A DNA stretch of 6,948 nt, from positions 1-6,948 of the forward strand of contig JAKAVI010000118.1 of the NCBI GenBank assembly GCA_021817355.1, read 5' to 3'. Of this stretch, positions 1-6,034 are shown piece by piece (within the stretch, counting starts at the first letter, position 1; the number at the start of each line of letters is the position of its first letter). The DNA comes from Pseudomonadota bacterium. Its GTDB lineage: Bacteria; Pseudomonadota; Alphaproteobacteria; Micropepsales; Micropepsaceae. The translations under genes were made by a program, and so were the position numbers. The notes beneath the pieces are model-generated. The model did not search any database. It saw only the letters and a program-made list of their open reading frames with translations, and was not told the origin of the DNA.

Positions 1-60
1 ACGGGCATTCTGGCCCTCAGAGGTTCCATTTGGGGCAGTTGTAGGAACTTCCACCAGGAG

Positions 61-100
61 CTGCCCGGGTCTGCGGGCAACCACATCTGGGAGCGGGCAG
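61..100. repeat. Inverted repeat in the left-edge segment
   Basis: CTGCCCG (61-67) and CGGGCAG (94-100) are perfect inverted copies, with 26 bases between them that can form a smaller stem (GGT/ACC plus GC/GC on the minus strand). Read on either strand it gives a stable hairpin and suggests that this stretch is structured RNA or mobile-element DNA rather than coding sequence. Confidence 0.4.
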
Positions 101-250
101 CCTGATCCATCTTCGCGGAAGCCCTCGGGGGTCACTCCCCACTGTGGGACGCCCGCCAGTGCAGCTGTTTCCTGATGCACACGAGGGTTTCATGTGATTC
201 TGGACCGGCACGCCCAAGGGGTGGGCTTGGTACCATCTGTCACTGCGCAC

Positions 251-266
251 AAACGAGATCCTCTCG
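251..266 (-). terminator. Weak terminator-like hairpin with TTT downstream of rarA
   Basis: CGAGA (266-262) pairs with TCTCG (258-254) around GGA, followed by TTT (253-251) and then GTGCG. Five perfect pairs and three T make a weak intrinsic terminator candidate for the rarA transcript, 132 nt after the stop codon. Confidence 0.35.
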
Positions 267-379
267 CAAACTTTCCCGCGTGGGCAAGCGGTCGAATGGT
301 CCCTGGCGGCATCCCTCACCCCGCACCGGTTACTGCGCGTGGCATCCGATCCCAACAAGTCGACCGAAAGCTAACCCGG

Positions 380-398
380 GCGGCGGCATATCCACCGC
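380..398 (-). terminator. GC-rich hairpin directly after the rarA stop
   Basis: Starting at the base after the rarA TGA, GCGGTGG (398-392) pairs with CCGCCGC (386-380) around ATATG: seven pairs including one G-U. No T-run follows, so it is not a full intrinsic terminator. It probably protects the 3' end of the rarA message or pauses polymerase. Confidence 0.4.
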
Positions 399-1709
399 TC
401 AGTTGGACGGGGCACGCTTTGCTCTTAATTTGGCCCAATATTCAAGCCGCTTGATCACTTCTCTCTCAAAGCCCGCCTCCTTGGGTTGATAATAGGCTTC
501 GCGGCGCAACCCCTCGGGAAAATAGTTCTGTCCAGAAAAGCCCGCCTCGGCATCATGGTCATACTCATAGCCGCCGCCGTACCCGAGATTTTTCATCAAT
601 TTTGTGGGCGCATTGAGAATATGCGCAGGCGGCATCAAGGAGCCATGTTGTCTGGCCGCCCGGCTAGCGGCGCCAAAAGCTTTATAGACGGCGTTCGACT
701 TTGGAGCCGTTGCCAGATAGAGCACGCATTGGGCGAGCGCGATTTCACCCTCTGGACTACCCAAAAACTCATACATATCCTTTGCCGCGAGTGCCTGCAC
801 TAACGCCTGCGGATCCGCTAGACCAATATCTTCAACACTCGCACGAACCAAACGACGTACGATATAAAGCGGTTGTTCCCCTGCCACTAGCATGCGCGCG
901 AGCCAGTAGAGAGCTGCATCAGGATCTGAACCACGGATCGATTTATGAAGCGCTGATACTAAATTGTAGTGCTCCTCGCGGTCTTTATCATATAGCGGAG
1001 CCCTACGTTGTACTGCTTCCACAAGTGCTGCGGTATCGAGTGGCCGCACCGCCTTTAATCCTGCAATTTCCTCAACCAGGTTGAGCAGATAACGGCCATC
1101 GCCATCAGCCATCGCTCGTAAGGTTGCGCGCGCATCGTCAGTCAGAGCCAGCTTCTGGCCGTAATGCGCCTCGGCGCGTTCCAGGAGTTTTTCCAAGGCT
1201 GAATCGTCGAGACGACGCAGCACCAACACTTGACAACGCGAAAGCAGCGCGCCGTTGAGTTCGAATGAAGGATTTTCTGTTGTCGCCCCCACCAGAACCA
1301 CGGTGCCATCTTCAACGACCGGTAAGAACGAGTCCTGCTGGCTGCGATTGAAGCGATGAATCTCATCAACGAACAGCAACGTCCCTTGGCCTATACGCCG
1401 CCGCTGTCGCGCGGCTTCGAAAGCTTTCTTTAAATCAGCTACACCAGAAAAAATTGCCGAGAGCTGATCAAAATGCAACCTGAACGCACTCGACAACAAT
1501 CTGGCGATAGTCGTTTTTCCGGTTCCTGGCGGCCCCCAGAGAATGACTGAATGCGGCGTTTCTCGTTCCACCATGCGTCCCAGCGGACCATCGGTGCTCA
1601 AAAGATGTTCCTGGCCGACCACTTCCGAAAGGCTGTGAGGGCGCAATCTATCGGCAAGAGGGCGCGGCGCCCCGGTATCCAACCCACCCGCTTCAAATAG
1701 ATCACTCAT
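399..1709 (-). CDS. rarA: Replication-associated recombination protein RarA (MgsA), AAA+ ATPase
   Basis: RarA is a cytoplasmic AAA+ ATPase of the clamp-loader/RuvB-like class that acts at stalled replication forks and on single-strand gaps with SSB and RecA. The 436-residue product is of normal length. It shows RPHSLSEVVGQEHLL at 23-37, Walker A GPPGTGKTT at 59-67, Walker B LLFVDEIHRFN at 111-121, sensor-1 GATTENPSF at 141-149, the arginine-finger segment LLSRCQV at 155-161 and a sensor-2 type GDGRYLLN at 203-210. The C-terminal part (about 250-430) has the helical oligomerisation domain with ALYWLARML, RRLVRASVEDIG and the closing GYEYDHD and QNYFPEGL motifs. The start is ATG at 1709; the upstream ribosome-binding bases are weak. 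It follows the protease after 183 nt, a pairing found in several alphaproteobacteria. No terminator with a T-run follows directly. Confidence 0.97.
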   Translation of the reverse strand: MSDLFEAGGLDTGAPRPLADRLRPHSLSEVVGQEHLLSTDGPLGRMVERETPHSVILWGPPGTGKTTIARLLSSAFRLHFDQLSAIFSGVADLKKAFEAARQRRRIGQGTLLFVDEIHRFNRSQQDSFLPVVEDGTVVLVGATTENPSFELNGALLSRCQVLVLRRLDDSALEKLLERAEAHYGQKLALTDDARATLRAMADGDGRYLLNLVEEIAGLKAVRPLDTAALVEAVQRRAPLYDKDREEHYNLVSALHKSIRGSDPDAALYWLARMLVAGEQPLYIVRRLVRASVEDIGLADPQALVQALAAKDMYEFLGSPEGEIALAQCVLYLATAPKSNAVYKAFGAASRAARQHGSLMPPAHILNAPTKLMKNLGYGGGYEYDHDAEAGFSGQNYFPEGLRREAYYQPKEAGFEREVIKRLEYWAKLRAKRAPSN

Positions 1710-1864
1710 TGAGACAGCCTAAACCTACTTTCGCCAACTGGGGAGCCGGACACGCGTGATCCACATTTCTCTCGCCAAGCATCCGGCCATAATAAATGTC
1801 GGCGTAAAAAACCCGTTCCAGACAACGCGTTACCGCCATTCGCAGCAAACCTGCCTTGCGGCAA
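1706..1864 (-). other. Candidate small ORF upstream of rarA (52 codons, TTG start), unrecognised
   Basis: From TTG at 1864 the frame runs MPQGRFAANG to RFRLSQ and stops at TGA 1708-1706, which overlaps the rarA start as ATGA. It has the strong AAGGAGG ten bases upstream. In favour: the ribosome-binding site and the coupling-type overlap, while rarA itself has only a weak AGG upstream. Against: a TTG start, no recognisable family, and a composition (R, G, S rich) like untranslated DNA. A second frame, ATG 1839 to TGA 1702 (45 aa, starting MAVTRCLERV), overlaps it and has no ribosome-binding site nearby. At most one of the two is real. The rest of the 183 nt gap holds a T6 run (1811-1806) without a convincing terminator stem. 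Confidence 0.2.
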
Positions 1865-1874
1865 CGGGGACCGG

Positions 1875-1881
1875 CCTCCTT
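1875..1881 (-). promoter_or_regulatory. Strong orphan Shine-Dalgarno in the protease-rarA gap
   Basis: AAGGAGG (1881-1875) is the best ribosome-binding sequence in the window, yet no recognised gene starts after it; rarA begins 165 nt further on. Ten bases downstream is a TTG (1864) opening a 52-codon frame that ends by overlapping the rarA ATG. The motif may be chance, or the start of a small unannotated gene. Confidence 0.4.
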
Positions 1882-1892
1882 AACGTTGACGT

Positions 1893-3299
1893 TTATCTGC
1901 GCACGGCCAAAGACAACTGTTGCCCGTTACGGTTGACCACAATCTCCCAGCCCCCCTGTCTTTCCCCAGTCAATAGAGCCTGGTTCAGCTGATTGACGTT
2001 ACCAATCAATTCCCCGTTGATACTTTGAATGATATCACCCGACTCGAAGCCTTGGTTTGCAGCGAGGCTTTGCCCTGGAGATGCCACAACAACTCCACGA
2101 AGCATTGGATCTAGCTGCAGTTGGGTAGCAACCGCCGGTGAAAGATTTTCCACGCGAGCACCTGTAAGCGGGGTTCGGCCACCTATCAGGATTTCATCAG
2201 GCGGTGGACTTGCGGGGGGCAAGCTAAGCCTGATGTCAACAAAACGCAGGTGCCCGCTTTGTATCACCTTAACGCCCGCGATCTCCCCAGGCTTTAGAGT
2301 CGCCACACGATAATTGAGCGCATCCATGCTGTTGACTCTCGCGCCATCGATAGCAAGAACAACATCTCCATGCTTAAGTCCCGCGTTTGCAGCAGGACCA
2401 CCCGGATATACTTGGTTGAGAACAACACCCTCCGGCAAATTTAAGCCAAGTGCCGATGCGAGATTTGGCGTTACGCCTTGTCCGGTGACACCAAACCATG
2501 GCAGTTGAACTCCTCCACCCAGAGCGCCATCCACGACACGCCGCGCGAGATTGGCTGGAATCGCGAAGCCGATCCCGATATTCCCACCGGACCGCGAATA
2601 AATCGCCGTATTAATTCCAGCAAGCTTACCGTCGGTTGTAACGAGTGCCCCACCTGAATTTCCCGGATTGATTGCTGCATCTGTTTGTATAAAAAATCGA
2701 TACGAGCCATCAGCGACGTTCGTACGATCCAGCGCTGAGATAATACCTTGCGTAACTGTTTGCCCCACGCCAAAAGGATCGCCGATTGCGAGTACTATGT
2801 CGCCAACTTCAAGCTGATCGGAGTTACCGAAGGCAATAGTTGGTAAGCGCTGCCCCTTGGGTACATTGATCTTCAATACCGCCAGATCCATACGCTTATC
2901 AGCGAGCAGGACTTTTGCTTTGAATTCACGACGGTCCGCTAAGGCCACAACTATGTTCTGAGCACCCGCGATGACATGATCATTCGTCAAAATAACTCCG
3001 TCGCTACGCACGATGACGCCGGACCCTAATGATTGTTGAACTCGCCGCCGAAATTGTGATGAAAGTCCAAAAAAATGCTGAAACAAAGGACTGGCAAAGA
3101 GTGGATTGATCTGTTGGCGCACAACTGAACGCGCATAGACATTCACGACCGCGGGTGCCACGCGCTTGACAACGCTGGCAAAGCTGAGCTGCATCTGAGC
3201 AGTTGTCTTGGGTAGCATGCGCCTGGCGAACGCTGCCCCCGGAGATATTAGAGCGAGCGTGAGCAGTATCGGCAAAAAAAAGGGGGCTCGAGTCTTCAT
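1893..3299 (-). CDS. degP: Do/HtrA-family periplasmic serine endopeptidase (DegP/DegQ/MucD-like)
   Basis: Trypsin-fold protease-chaperone that removes or refolds damaged envelope proteins. The 468-residue product has a signal peptide (MKTR, then a hydrophobic stretch, likely cut after AFA at residue 25), so it acts in the periplasm. The protease domain spans about 40-255 with the full triad: H108 in TNDHVI, D138 in RMDLAVLKI and S215 in GNSGGAL. The LA-loop region (about 59-90) is short, closer to DegQ or MucD than to E. coli DegP. PDZ1 lies at about 266-358, with PWFGVTGQ and GPAANAGLKHGDVVLAIDG. PDZ2 lies at about 376-466, with QGFESGDIIQSING. Both PDZ domains suggest oligomeric cages, as in the family. 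The ATG at 3299 is preferred over the in-frame TTG at 3305. The gene has little room for its own promoter after the rplQ terminator. Family certain; the exact paralogue name is not. Confidence 0.93.
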   Translation of the reverse strand: MKTRAPFFLPILLTLALISPGAAFARRMLPKTTAQMQLSFASVVKRVAPAVVNVYARSVVRQQINPLFASPLFQHFFGLSSQFRRRVQQSLGSGVIVRSDGVILTNDHVIAGAQNIVVALADRREFKAKVLLADKRMDLAVLKINVPKGQRLPTIAFGNSDQLEVGDIVLAIGDPFGVGQTVTQGIISALDRTNVADGSYRFFIQTDAAINPGNSGGALVTTDGKLAGINTAIYSRSGGNIGIGFAIPANLARRVVDGALGGGVQLPWFGVTGQGVTPNLASALGLNLPEGVVLNQVYPGGPAANAGLKHGDVVLAIDGARVNSMDALNYRVATLKPGEIAGVKVIQSGHLRFVDIRLSLPPASPPPDEILIGGRTPLTGARVENLSPAVATQLQLDPMLRGVVVASPGQSLAANQGFESGDIIQSINGELIGNVNQLNQALLTGERQGGWEIVVNRNGQQLSLAVRR

Positions 3300-3306
3300 T
3301 TGCAAT

Positions 3307-3310
3307 CCTC
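3307..3310 (-). promoter_or_regulatory. Shine-Dalgarno bases that fix the protease start at 3299
   Basis: GAGG at 3310-3307 is seven bases before the ATG at 3299-3297. A TTG at 3305-3303 is in the same frame but lies one base from the GAGG, too close to be used. The ATG also gives a standard signal peptide starting MKTR. Confidence 0.7.
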
Positions 3311-3315
3311 AACGC

Positions 3316-3340
3316 AAAAGGGCGGCTCCAAGAGCCGCCC
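3316..3340 (-). terminator. Rho-independent terminator of the rpsM-rplQ operon
   Basis: On the minus strand GGGCGGCTC (3340-3332) pairs perfectly with GAGCCGCCC (3328-3320) around a three-base TTG loop, followed by TTTT (3319-3316). A nine-pair GC-rich stem with a T-run right after rplQ is a textbook intrinsic terminator, though the T-run is short. It ends only 16 nt before the ATG of the protease gene. Confidence 0.9.
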
Positions 3341-3372
3341 CCCATTACCTGTCCCATAATGCGTCGGCCACC

Positions 3373-3795
3373 CTACTCTTCAGCGTCGCCATCCACGGTT
3401 ACCGGACCCGATTCCTGACCCTTGGCCTCAAGATCACGGTCTACGAACTCAATGAATGCCATGGCCGCATTGTCACCATGACGAAAACCGGCCTTCAGTA
3501 CCCGTGTGTACCCGCCAGGACGACCGGCATAGCGCGGCCCAATCACGTCGAACAATTTTTTGACCTGGGTTGCATCACGCACTGCTGCAAGCGCCTGACG
3601 CCGCGCGTGCAGATCTGACGCGCCACGGCGTGAAAGAGTTACCAACTTTTCCACAACTGGCCGAAGCTCCTTGGCTTTCGGCAGGGTGGTTTTGATTTGC
3701 TCATGTTTGATCAGTGCTGCAGTCATGTTTGCAAACATGGCTGTGCGGTGAGAGCTTGTCTTGCCGAGCTTCCGGCCAGAATTACGATGGCGCAT
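3373..3795 (-). CDS. rplQ: 50S ribosomal protein L17
   Basis: L17 is a large-subunit protein near the peptide exit tunnel. The 140-residue product begins with the signature [20 protein letters not shown], followed by [24 protein letters not shown] at about 28-51, and [29 protein letters not shown] sequence near 89-113. An acidic tail (about 115-140) is common in alphaproteobacterial L17. The ATG start has AAGAG upstream at six-base spacing. It is the last ribosomal gene of the operon: the intrinsic terminator at 3316-3340 lies 32 nt after its stop. Confidence 0.99.
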   Translation of the reverse strand: MRHRNSGRKLGKTSSHRTAMFANMTAALIKHEQIKTTLPKAKELRPVVEKLVTLSRRGASDLHARRQALAAVRDATQVKKLFDVIGPRYAGRPGGYTRVLKAGFRHGDNAAMAFIEFVDRDLEAKGQESGPVTVDGDAEE

Positions 3796-3824
3796 GATAC
3801 ACTCTTGTTTTCTATCCTGTCGTC

Positions 3825-3841
3825 ATCGGCTTCATGCCGAC
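3825..3841 (-). repeat. Small inverted repeat in the rpoA-rplQ spacer
   Basis: TCGGC and GCCGA (3840-3836 and 3830-3826) pair around ATGAA, with a possible G-U pair outside. The 90 nt spacer holds nothing else recognisable except AAGAG (3806-3802), six bases before the rplQ start. With only five to six pairs and no T-run, this may be chance, or a minor processing structure. Confidence 0.25.
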
Positions 3842-3885
3842 AACTGCTCCAGCGTCACAATCAAAGGGGTGGCACTGGTACACAT

Positions 3886-4902
3886 TCAGTATTGATCTTC
3901 GTAACGCTTGGCCAGGTCCTCAATATTCTCCGGCGGCCAACCTGGCACTTCCATGCCCAGGTGCAATCCCATCTCTGCTAGAACCGCCTTGATCTCATTC
4001 AGCGACTTACGTCCGAAATTCGGTGTCCGCAGCATTTCCGCTTCGGTCTTCTGAATGAGATCCCCAATGTAGACAATATTGTCATTCTTCAGGCAATTCG
4101 CCGAACGGACTGAAAGCTCGAGCTCGTCAACCTTTTTCAGCAACACCGGGTTGAAGGCGAGTTCAGGCTTGCTTTCCTCGGCAACGCGCTCGCGCGGTTC
4201 TTCAAAATTGATGAAAACCTGGAGCTGATCCTGCAAAATGCGCGCTGCGTAGGCAACGGCATTCTCTGGACTGACGGCACCGTTGGTTTCTACGTTCAAG
4301 GTCAATTTGTCATAATCGAGAATCTGGCCCTCACGGGTATTCTCGACCTTGTAGGAGACCTTCTTCACTGGAGAAAATAACGAATCCACCGGGATTAGTC
4401 CGATTGGCGCGTCCTCAGGCCTATTGCGGTCAGCGGGAACATAGCCCTTGCCGGTAGCAACCGTCAGTTCCATGCGGAACTCGACCTTTTCGTCGAGCGT
4501 GCAGATCACCAGCTCAGGATTAAGAATCTCAACGTCCGCCGTGGCTGCAATATCGCCCGCCAGAACTTCGCCGGGTCCCACCTTACGAAGAGAAAGCCGC
4601 TTTGGACCTTCAGCATGCATGCGCAGCGCGATCTGCTTCACATTGAGAACAATATCCGTAACATCCTCACGCACACCCGCAATCGAAGAGAACTCGTGCA
4701 GCACACCTTCGATCTGTATAGACGTGACAGCTGCGCCCTGCAGCGATGACAGTAGTACGCGCCGCAGGGAGTTGCCGAGGGTGAGGCCAAAACCCCGCTC
4801 CAGGGGTTCGGCCACAAGAGTAGCTTGGCGGCCGGAATCCTCACCCGCCTCTACCCGCAATTTTTGCGGCTTGATTAATTCCTGCCAGTTCTTCTGAAAC
4901 AT
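3886..4902 (-). CDS. rpoA: DNA-directed RNA polymerase alpha subunit
   Basis: RpoA dimerises to nucleate RNA polymerase assembly, and its C-terminal domain contacts UP elements and activators. The 338-residue product is full length. The N-terminal domain (about 1-235) begins [11 protein letters not shown] and includes the dimerisation segment [18 protein letters not shown] at 37-54. A linker at about 236-250 leads to the C-terminal domain, with LSVRSANCL at 263-271 and [13 protein letters not shown] at 293-305. Residues matching the E. coli DNA contacts are present: R266, N269, C270, G297, K299, S300 and E303. The start is ATG with GAGG five bases upstream. It lies after rpsK with a 122 nt spacer and before rplQ with a 90 nt spacer. 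No unusual residues were seen. Confidence 0.99.
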   Translation of the reverse strand: MFQKNWQELIKPQKLRVEAGEDSGRQATLVAEPLERGFGLTLGNSLRRVLLSSLQGAAVTSIQIEGVLHEFSSIAGVREDVTDIVLNVKQIALRMHAEGPKRLSLRKVGPGEVLAGDIAATADVEILNPELVICTLDEKVEFRMELTVATGKGYVPADRNRPEDAPIGLIPVDSLFSPVKKVSYKVENTREGQILDYDKLTLNVETNGAVSPENAVAYAARILQDQLQVFINFEEPRERVAEESKPELAFNPVLLKKVDELELSVRSANCLKNDNIVYIGDLIQKTEAEMLRTPNFGRKSLNEIKAVLAEMGLHLGMEVPGWPPENIEDLAKRYEDQY

Positions 4903-4921
4903 CTTGGCCTCATCGTATCCC

Positions 4922-4941
4922 GGCCGCGTCGGACCGCGGCC
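4922..4941 (-). promoter_or_regulatory. Perfect GC-rich hairpin in the rpsK-rpoA spacer
   Basis: On the minus strand GGCCGCG (4941-4935) and CGCGGCC (4928-4922) are perfect inverted copies around a six-base GTCCGA loop. The hairpin ends 19 nt before the rpoA ATG and about 10 nt before its Shine-Dalgarno bases (GAGG, 4911-4908). No T-run follows, so it is not a standard intrinsic terminator. It could be an RNA processing or stability element, or a site modulating RpoA translation. The structure is visible; the role is unknown. Confidence 0.5.
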
Positions 4942-5024
4942 AATACGTTCGATGGGTAACTACGTCCGAACTCACTTGGAGAGGGTCTCCTCGCAAAACG
5001 TGCGGTCGATCCCTCAGTCCTGAA

Positions 5025-5420
5025 CTAAACCCGCCGACGCTTCGGGGGCCGGCATCCGTTATGTGGAATTGGGGTCACATCACGAATGGCTGTAACCGTC
5101 AGTCCAACCGACTGTAACGCCCGCAGCGCTGATTCGCGTCCCGACCCCGGTCCGGACACCTCAACTTCGAGGGTACGCATGCCGTGCTCTACCGCCTTCT
5201 TGGCAGCGTCTTCGGCAGCGACCTGGGCCGCATACGGGGTCGACTTGCGCGATCCCTTGAAGCCCATCATGCCGGACGAGGACCAGGAAATCGCATTCCC
5301 AGCCGTATCCGTGATGGTTACAATCGTATTGTTGAAGGTCGCGGCAACATGAGCCACACCAACCGCAACATTTTTCTTTTCTTTTTTGCGGACGCGCGCG
5401 CCGCCGACAGCTTTAGCCAT
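5025..5420 (-). CDS. rpsK: 30S ribosomal protein S11
   Basis: S11 is part of the platform of the small subunit, near the mRNA exit where the Shine-Dalgarno helix forms. The 131-residue product has a basic N-terminus ([10 protein letters not shown] at 9-18), the conserved [16 protein letters not shown] at 23-38, [14 protein letters not shown] at 53-66, [13 protein letters not shown] at 90-102, and the C-terminal [15 protein letters not shown]. The HNGCR asparagine-glycine pair matches the site known to become isoaspartate in E. coli S11. The ATG start lies 12 nt after the rpsM stop. Unlike in enteric bacteria, rpsD does not follow; a 122 nt spacer leads to rpoA. Confidence 0.99.
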   Translation of the reverse strand: MAKAVGGARVRKKEKKNVAVGVAHVAATFNNTIVTITDTAGNAISWSSSGMMGFKGSRKSTPYAAQVAAEDAAKKAVEHGMRTLEVEVSGPGSGRESALRALQSVGLTVTAIRDVTPIPHNGCRPPKRRRV

Positions 5421-5432
5421 ATTTGGTGGACC

Positions 5433-5810
5433 TTACTTCGTGACTTTCTTCTTACCGGCGATCGCTTTGGCCGGACCCTTGCGTGTCCGAGCATTGGTGT
5501 GGGTGCGTTGACCGCGAACAGGCAGCCCCTTGCGATGACGAAGTCCGCGATAGCAGCCCAAATCCATCAATCGCTTGATGTTCATCGCGACATCTCGGCG
5601 TAGATCGCCTTCGACCAAATAATCGCGATCGATAGTTTCGCGGATCTGGATGACTTCTGCGTCCGTCAGGTCGTGCACCCGACGCCCCGGCGCAATGCCA
5701 ACCTTTTCGCAGATTTCCTTGGCCTTGGCAGCGCCAATACCATGAATGTAGCGCAGGCCGATCTCGACGCGCTTCTGAGTGGGAATATTGACGCCGGCAA
5801 TACGCGCCAC
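5433..5810 (-). CDS. rpsM: 30S ribosomal protein S13
   Basis: S13 sits in the head of the small subunit, contacts the P-site tRNA and forms intersubunit bridges to the large subunit. The 125-residue product starts [10 protein letters not shown], has the helix-two-turn-helix region with YIHGIG at 21-26, and carries the basic signature [20 protein letters not shown] at 91-110, followed by a lysine-rich tail that reaches toward the tRNAs. Length is normal for the family. The start is GTG at 5810-5808, preceded by AAGGAG with good spacing. It is the first gene after the promoter at 5962-5989, and rpsK follows after 12 nt, so the two are surely cotranscribed. Confidence 0.99.
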   Translation of the reverse strand: MARIAGVNIPTQKRVEIGLRYIHGIGAAKAKEICEKVGIAPGRRVHDLTDAEVIQIRETIDRDYLVEGDLRRDVAMNIKRLMDLGCYRGLRHRKGLPVRGQRTHTNARTRKGPAKAIAGKKKVTK

Positions 5811-5896
5811 GAGATTCTCCTTTGATCGTTAAGCCCTTGGAAAGACGCTTTGTTTAGTAGCTACCAAAACACCAACCACCCCGCCCTGACCATTCC

Positions 5897-5921
5897 ACCA
5901 CTCCAACCCATTGGGAGCGGT
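5897..5921 (-). promoter_or_regulatory. Leader hairpin in the rpsM 5' untranslated region
   Basis: In the predicted rpsM leader ACCGCTCC (5921-5914) can pair with GGAGTGGT (5904-5897): eight pairs including one G-U, around a nine-base loop. It is followed by G/T-rich sequence up to about 5861. Alpha-operon leaders in other bacteria bind a ribosomal protein for feedback control, so this is a candidate regulatory element. The role is inferred; I do not recognise a described motif. Confidence 0.4.
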
Positions 5922-5961
5922 TCGGATGACCTGAGCCGGATGACCGTCTGCAAGGGCGCGG

Positions 5962-5989
5962 ATTATAGAAATCGGCGAACCCCAGTCAA
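5962..5989 (-). promoter_or_regulatory. Sigma-70-type promoter for the rpsM-rpsK-rpoA-rplQ operon
   Basis: On the minus strand TTGACT (5989-5984) and a perfect TATAAT (5967-5962) are separated by 16 bp. This lies in the adk-rpsM gap, 45 nt after the adk stop and about 150 nt before the rpsM start. The bases just after the -10 box are CCGCGCCC, a G/C-only discriminator, with the start of transcription expected near 5955. In known ribosomal promoters such discriminators go with repression by ppGpp, so stringent control is a reasonable inference. I see no terminator between adk and the -35 box, so read-through from the secY-adk unit probably adds to transcription. Confidence 0.82.
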
Positions 5990-6034
5990 CATAAGATCTG
6001 TCCTAAATCATGGTTTTTCGGAAGAAATCCCAAT

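Larger units (their letters stand above)
1..398. other. Unassigned GC-rich, hairpin-rich segment after rarA (runs off the window)
   Basis: I recognise no gene here. On the minus strand two overlapping frames stay open for long stretches. One runs from ATG 358 to TGA 17 (113 codons). The other runs from ATG 312 to the window edge and is broken only by a TGA at 192-190. Neither product resembles a family I know, and both are rich in P, G, R, C and S, as expected of GC-rich noncoding DNA. Several hairpins lie here (380-398, 251-266, 61-100, and GGGG/CCCC around 128-141). I looked for and did not find tRNA T-arms, RNase P or tmRNA core motifs. It may be a structured RNA, the 5' part of a group II intron, or a decayed gene; the rest lies outside the window. 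Confidence 0.3.

Noticed and set aside
190..192. In-frame TGA in the second left-edge frame as a selenocysteine or recoded codon
   Set aside because: There is no recognisable protein on either side, so there is nothing to suggest recoding. A noncoding region or pseudogene is more likely.
241..300. Possible tRNA T-arm around GGTCGAATGG on the plus strand
   Set aside because: The flanking bases do not form a T-stem, and there is no acceptor stem or anticodon arm at the proper distance on either strand.
17..358. 113-codon minus-strand frame at the left edge as a real protein
   Set aside because: It is rich in C, P, R and G, has no ribosome-binding site that I can see, resembles no family I know, and overlaps another equally open frame. 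GC-rich DNA gives such frames by chance.
175..489. Plus-strand frames running into the 3' end of rarA
   Set aside because: They overlap the well-supported rarA C-terminus on the opposite strand and show no family or start signals.
1806..1836. T6 run with CGTT/AACG as a terminator after the protease gene
   Set aside because: The local stem is only four pairs. A longer pairing (CCCGTT with AACGGG) needs a loop of about 50 bases. I cannot support a terminator call.
1756..1992. Plus-strand frame spanning the protease 3' end and the rarA upstream gap
   Set aside because: It lies mostly antisense to the protease gene or in the gap, has no recognisable family and no ribosome-binding site.
4910..4975. 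21-codon GTG frame in the rpsK-rpoA spacer, preceded by GAGGAG and ending just before rpoA
   Set aside because: The spacing from GGAG to GTG is 11 bases, the frame runs through the GC hairpin, and the peptide shows no recognisable feature. Chance is the simpler explanation.
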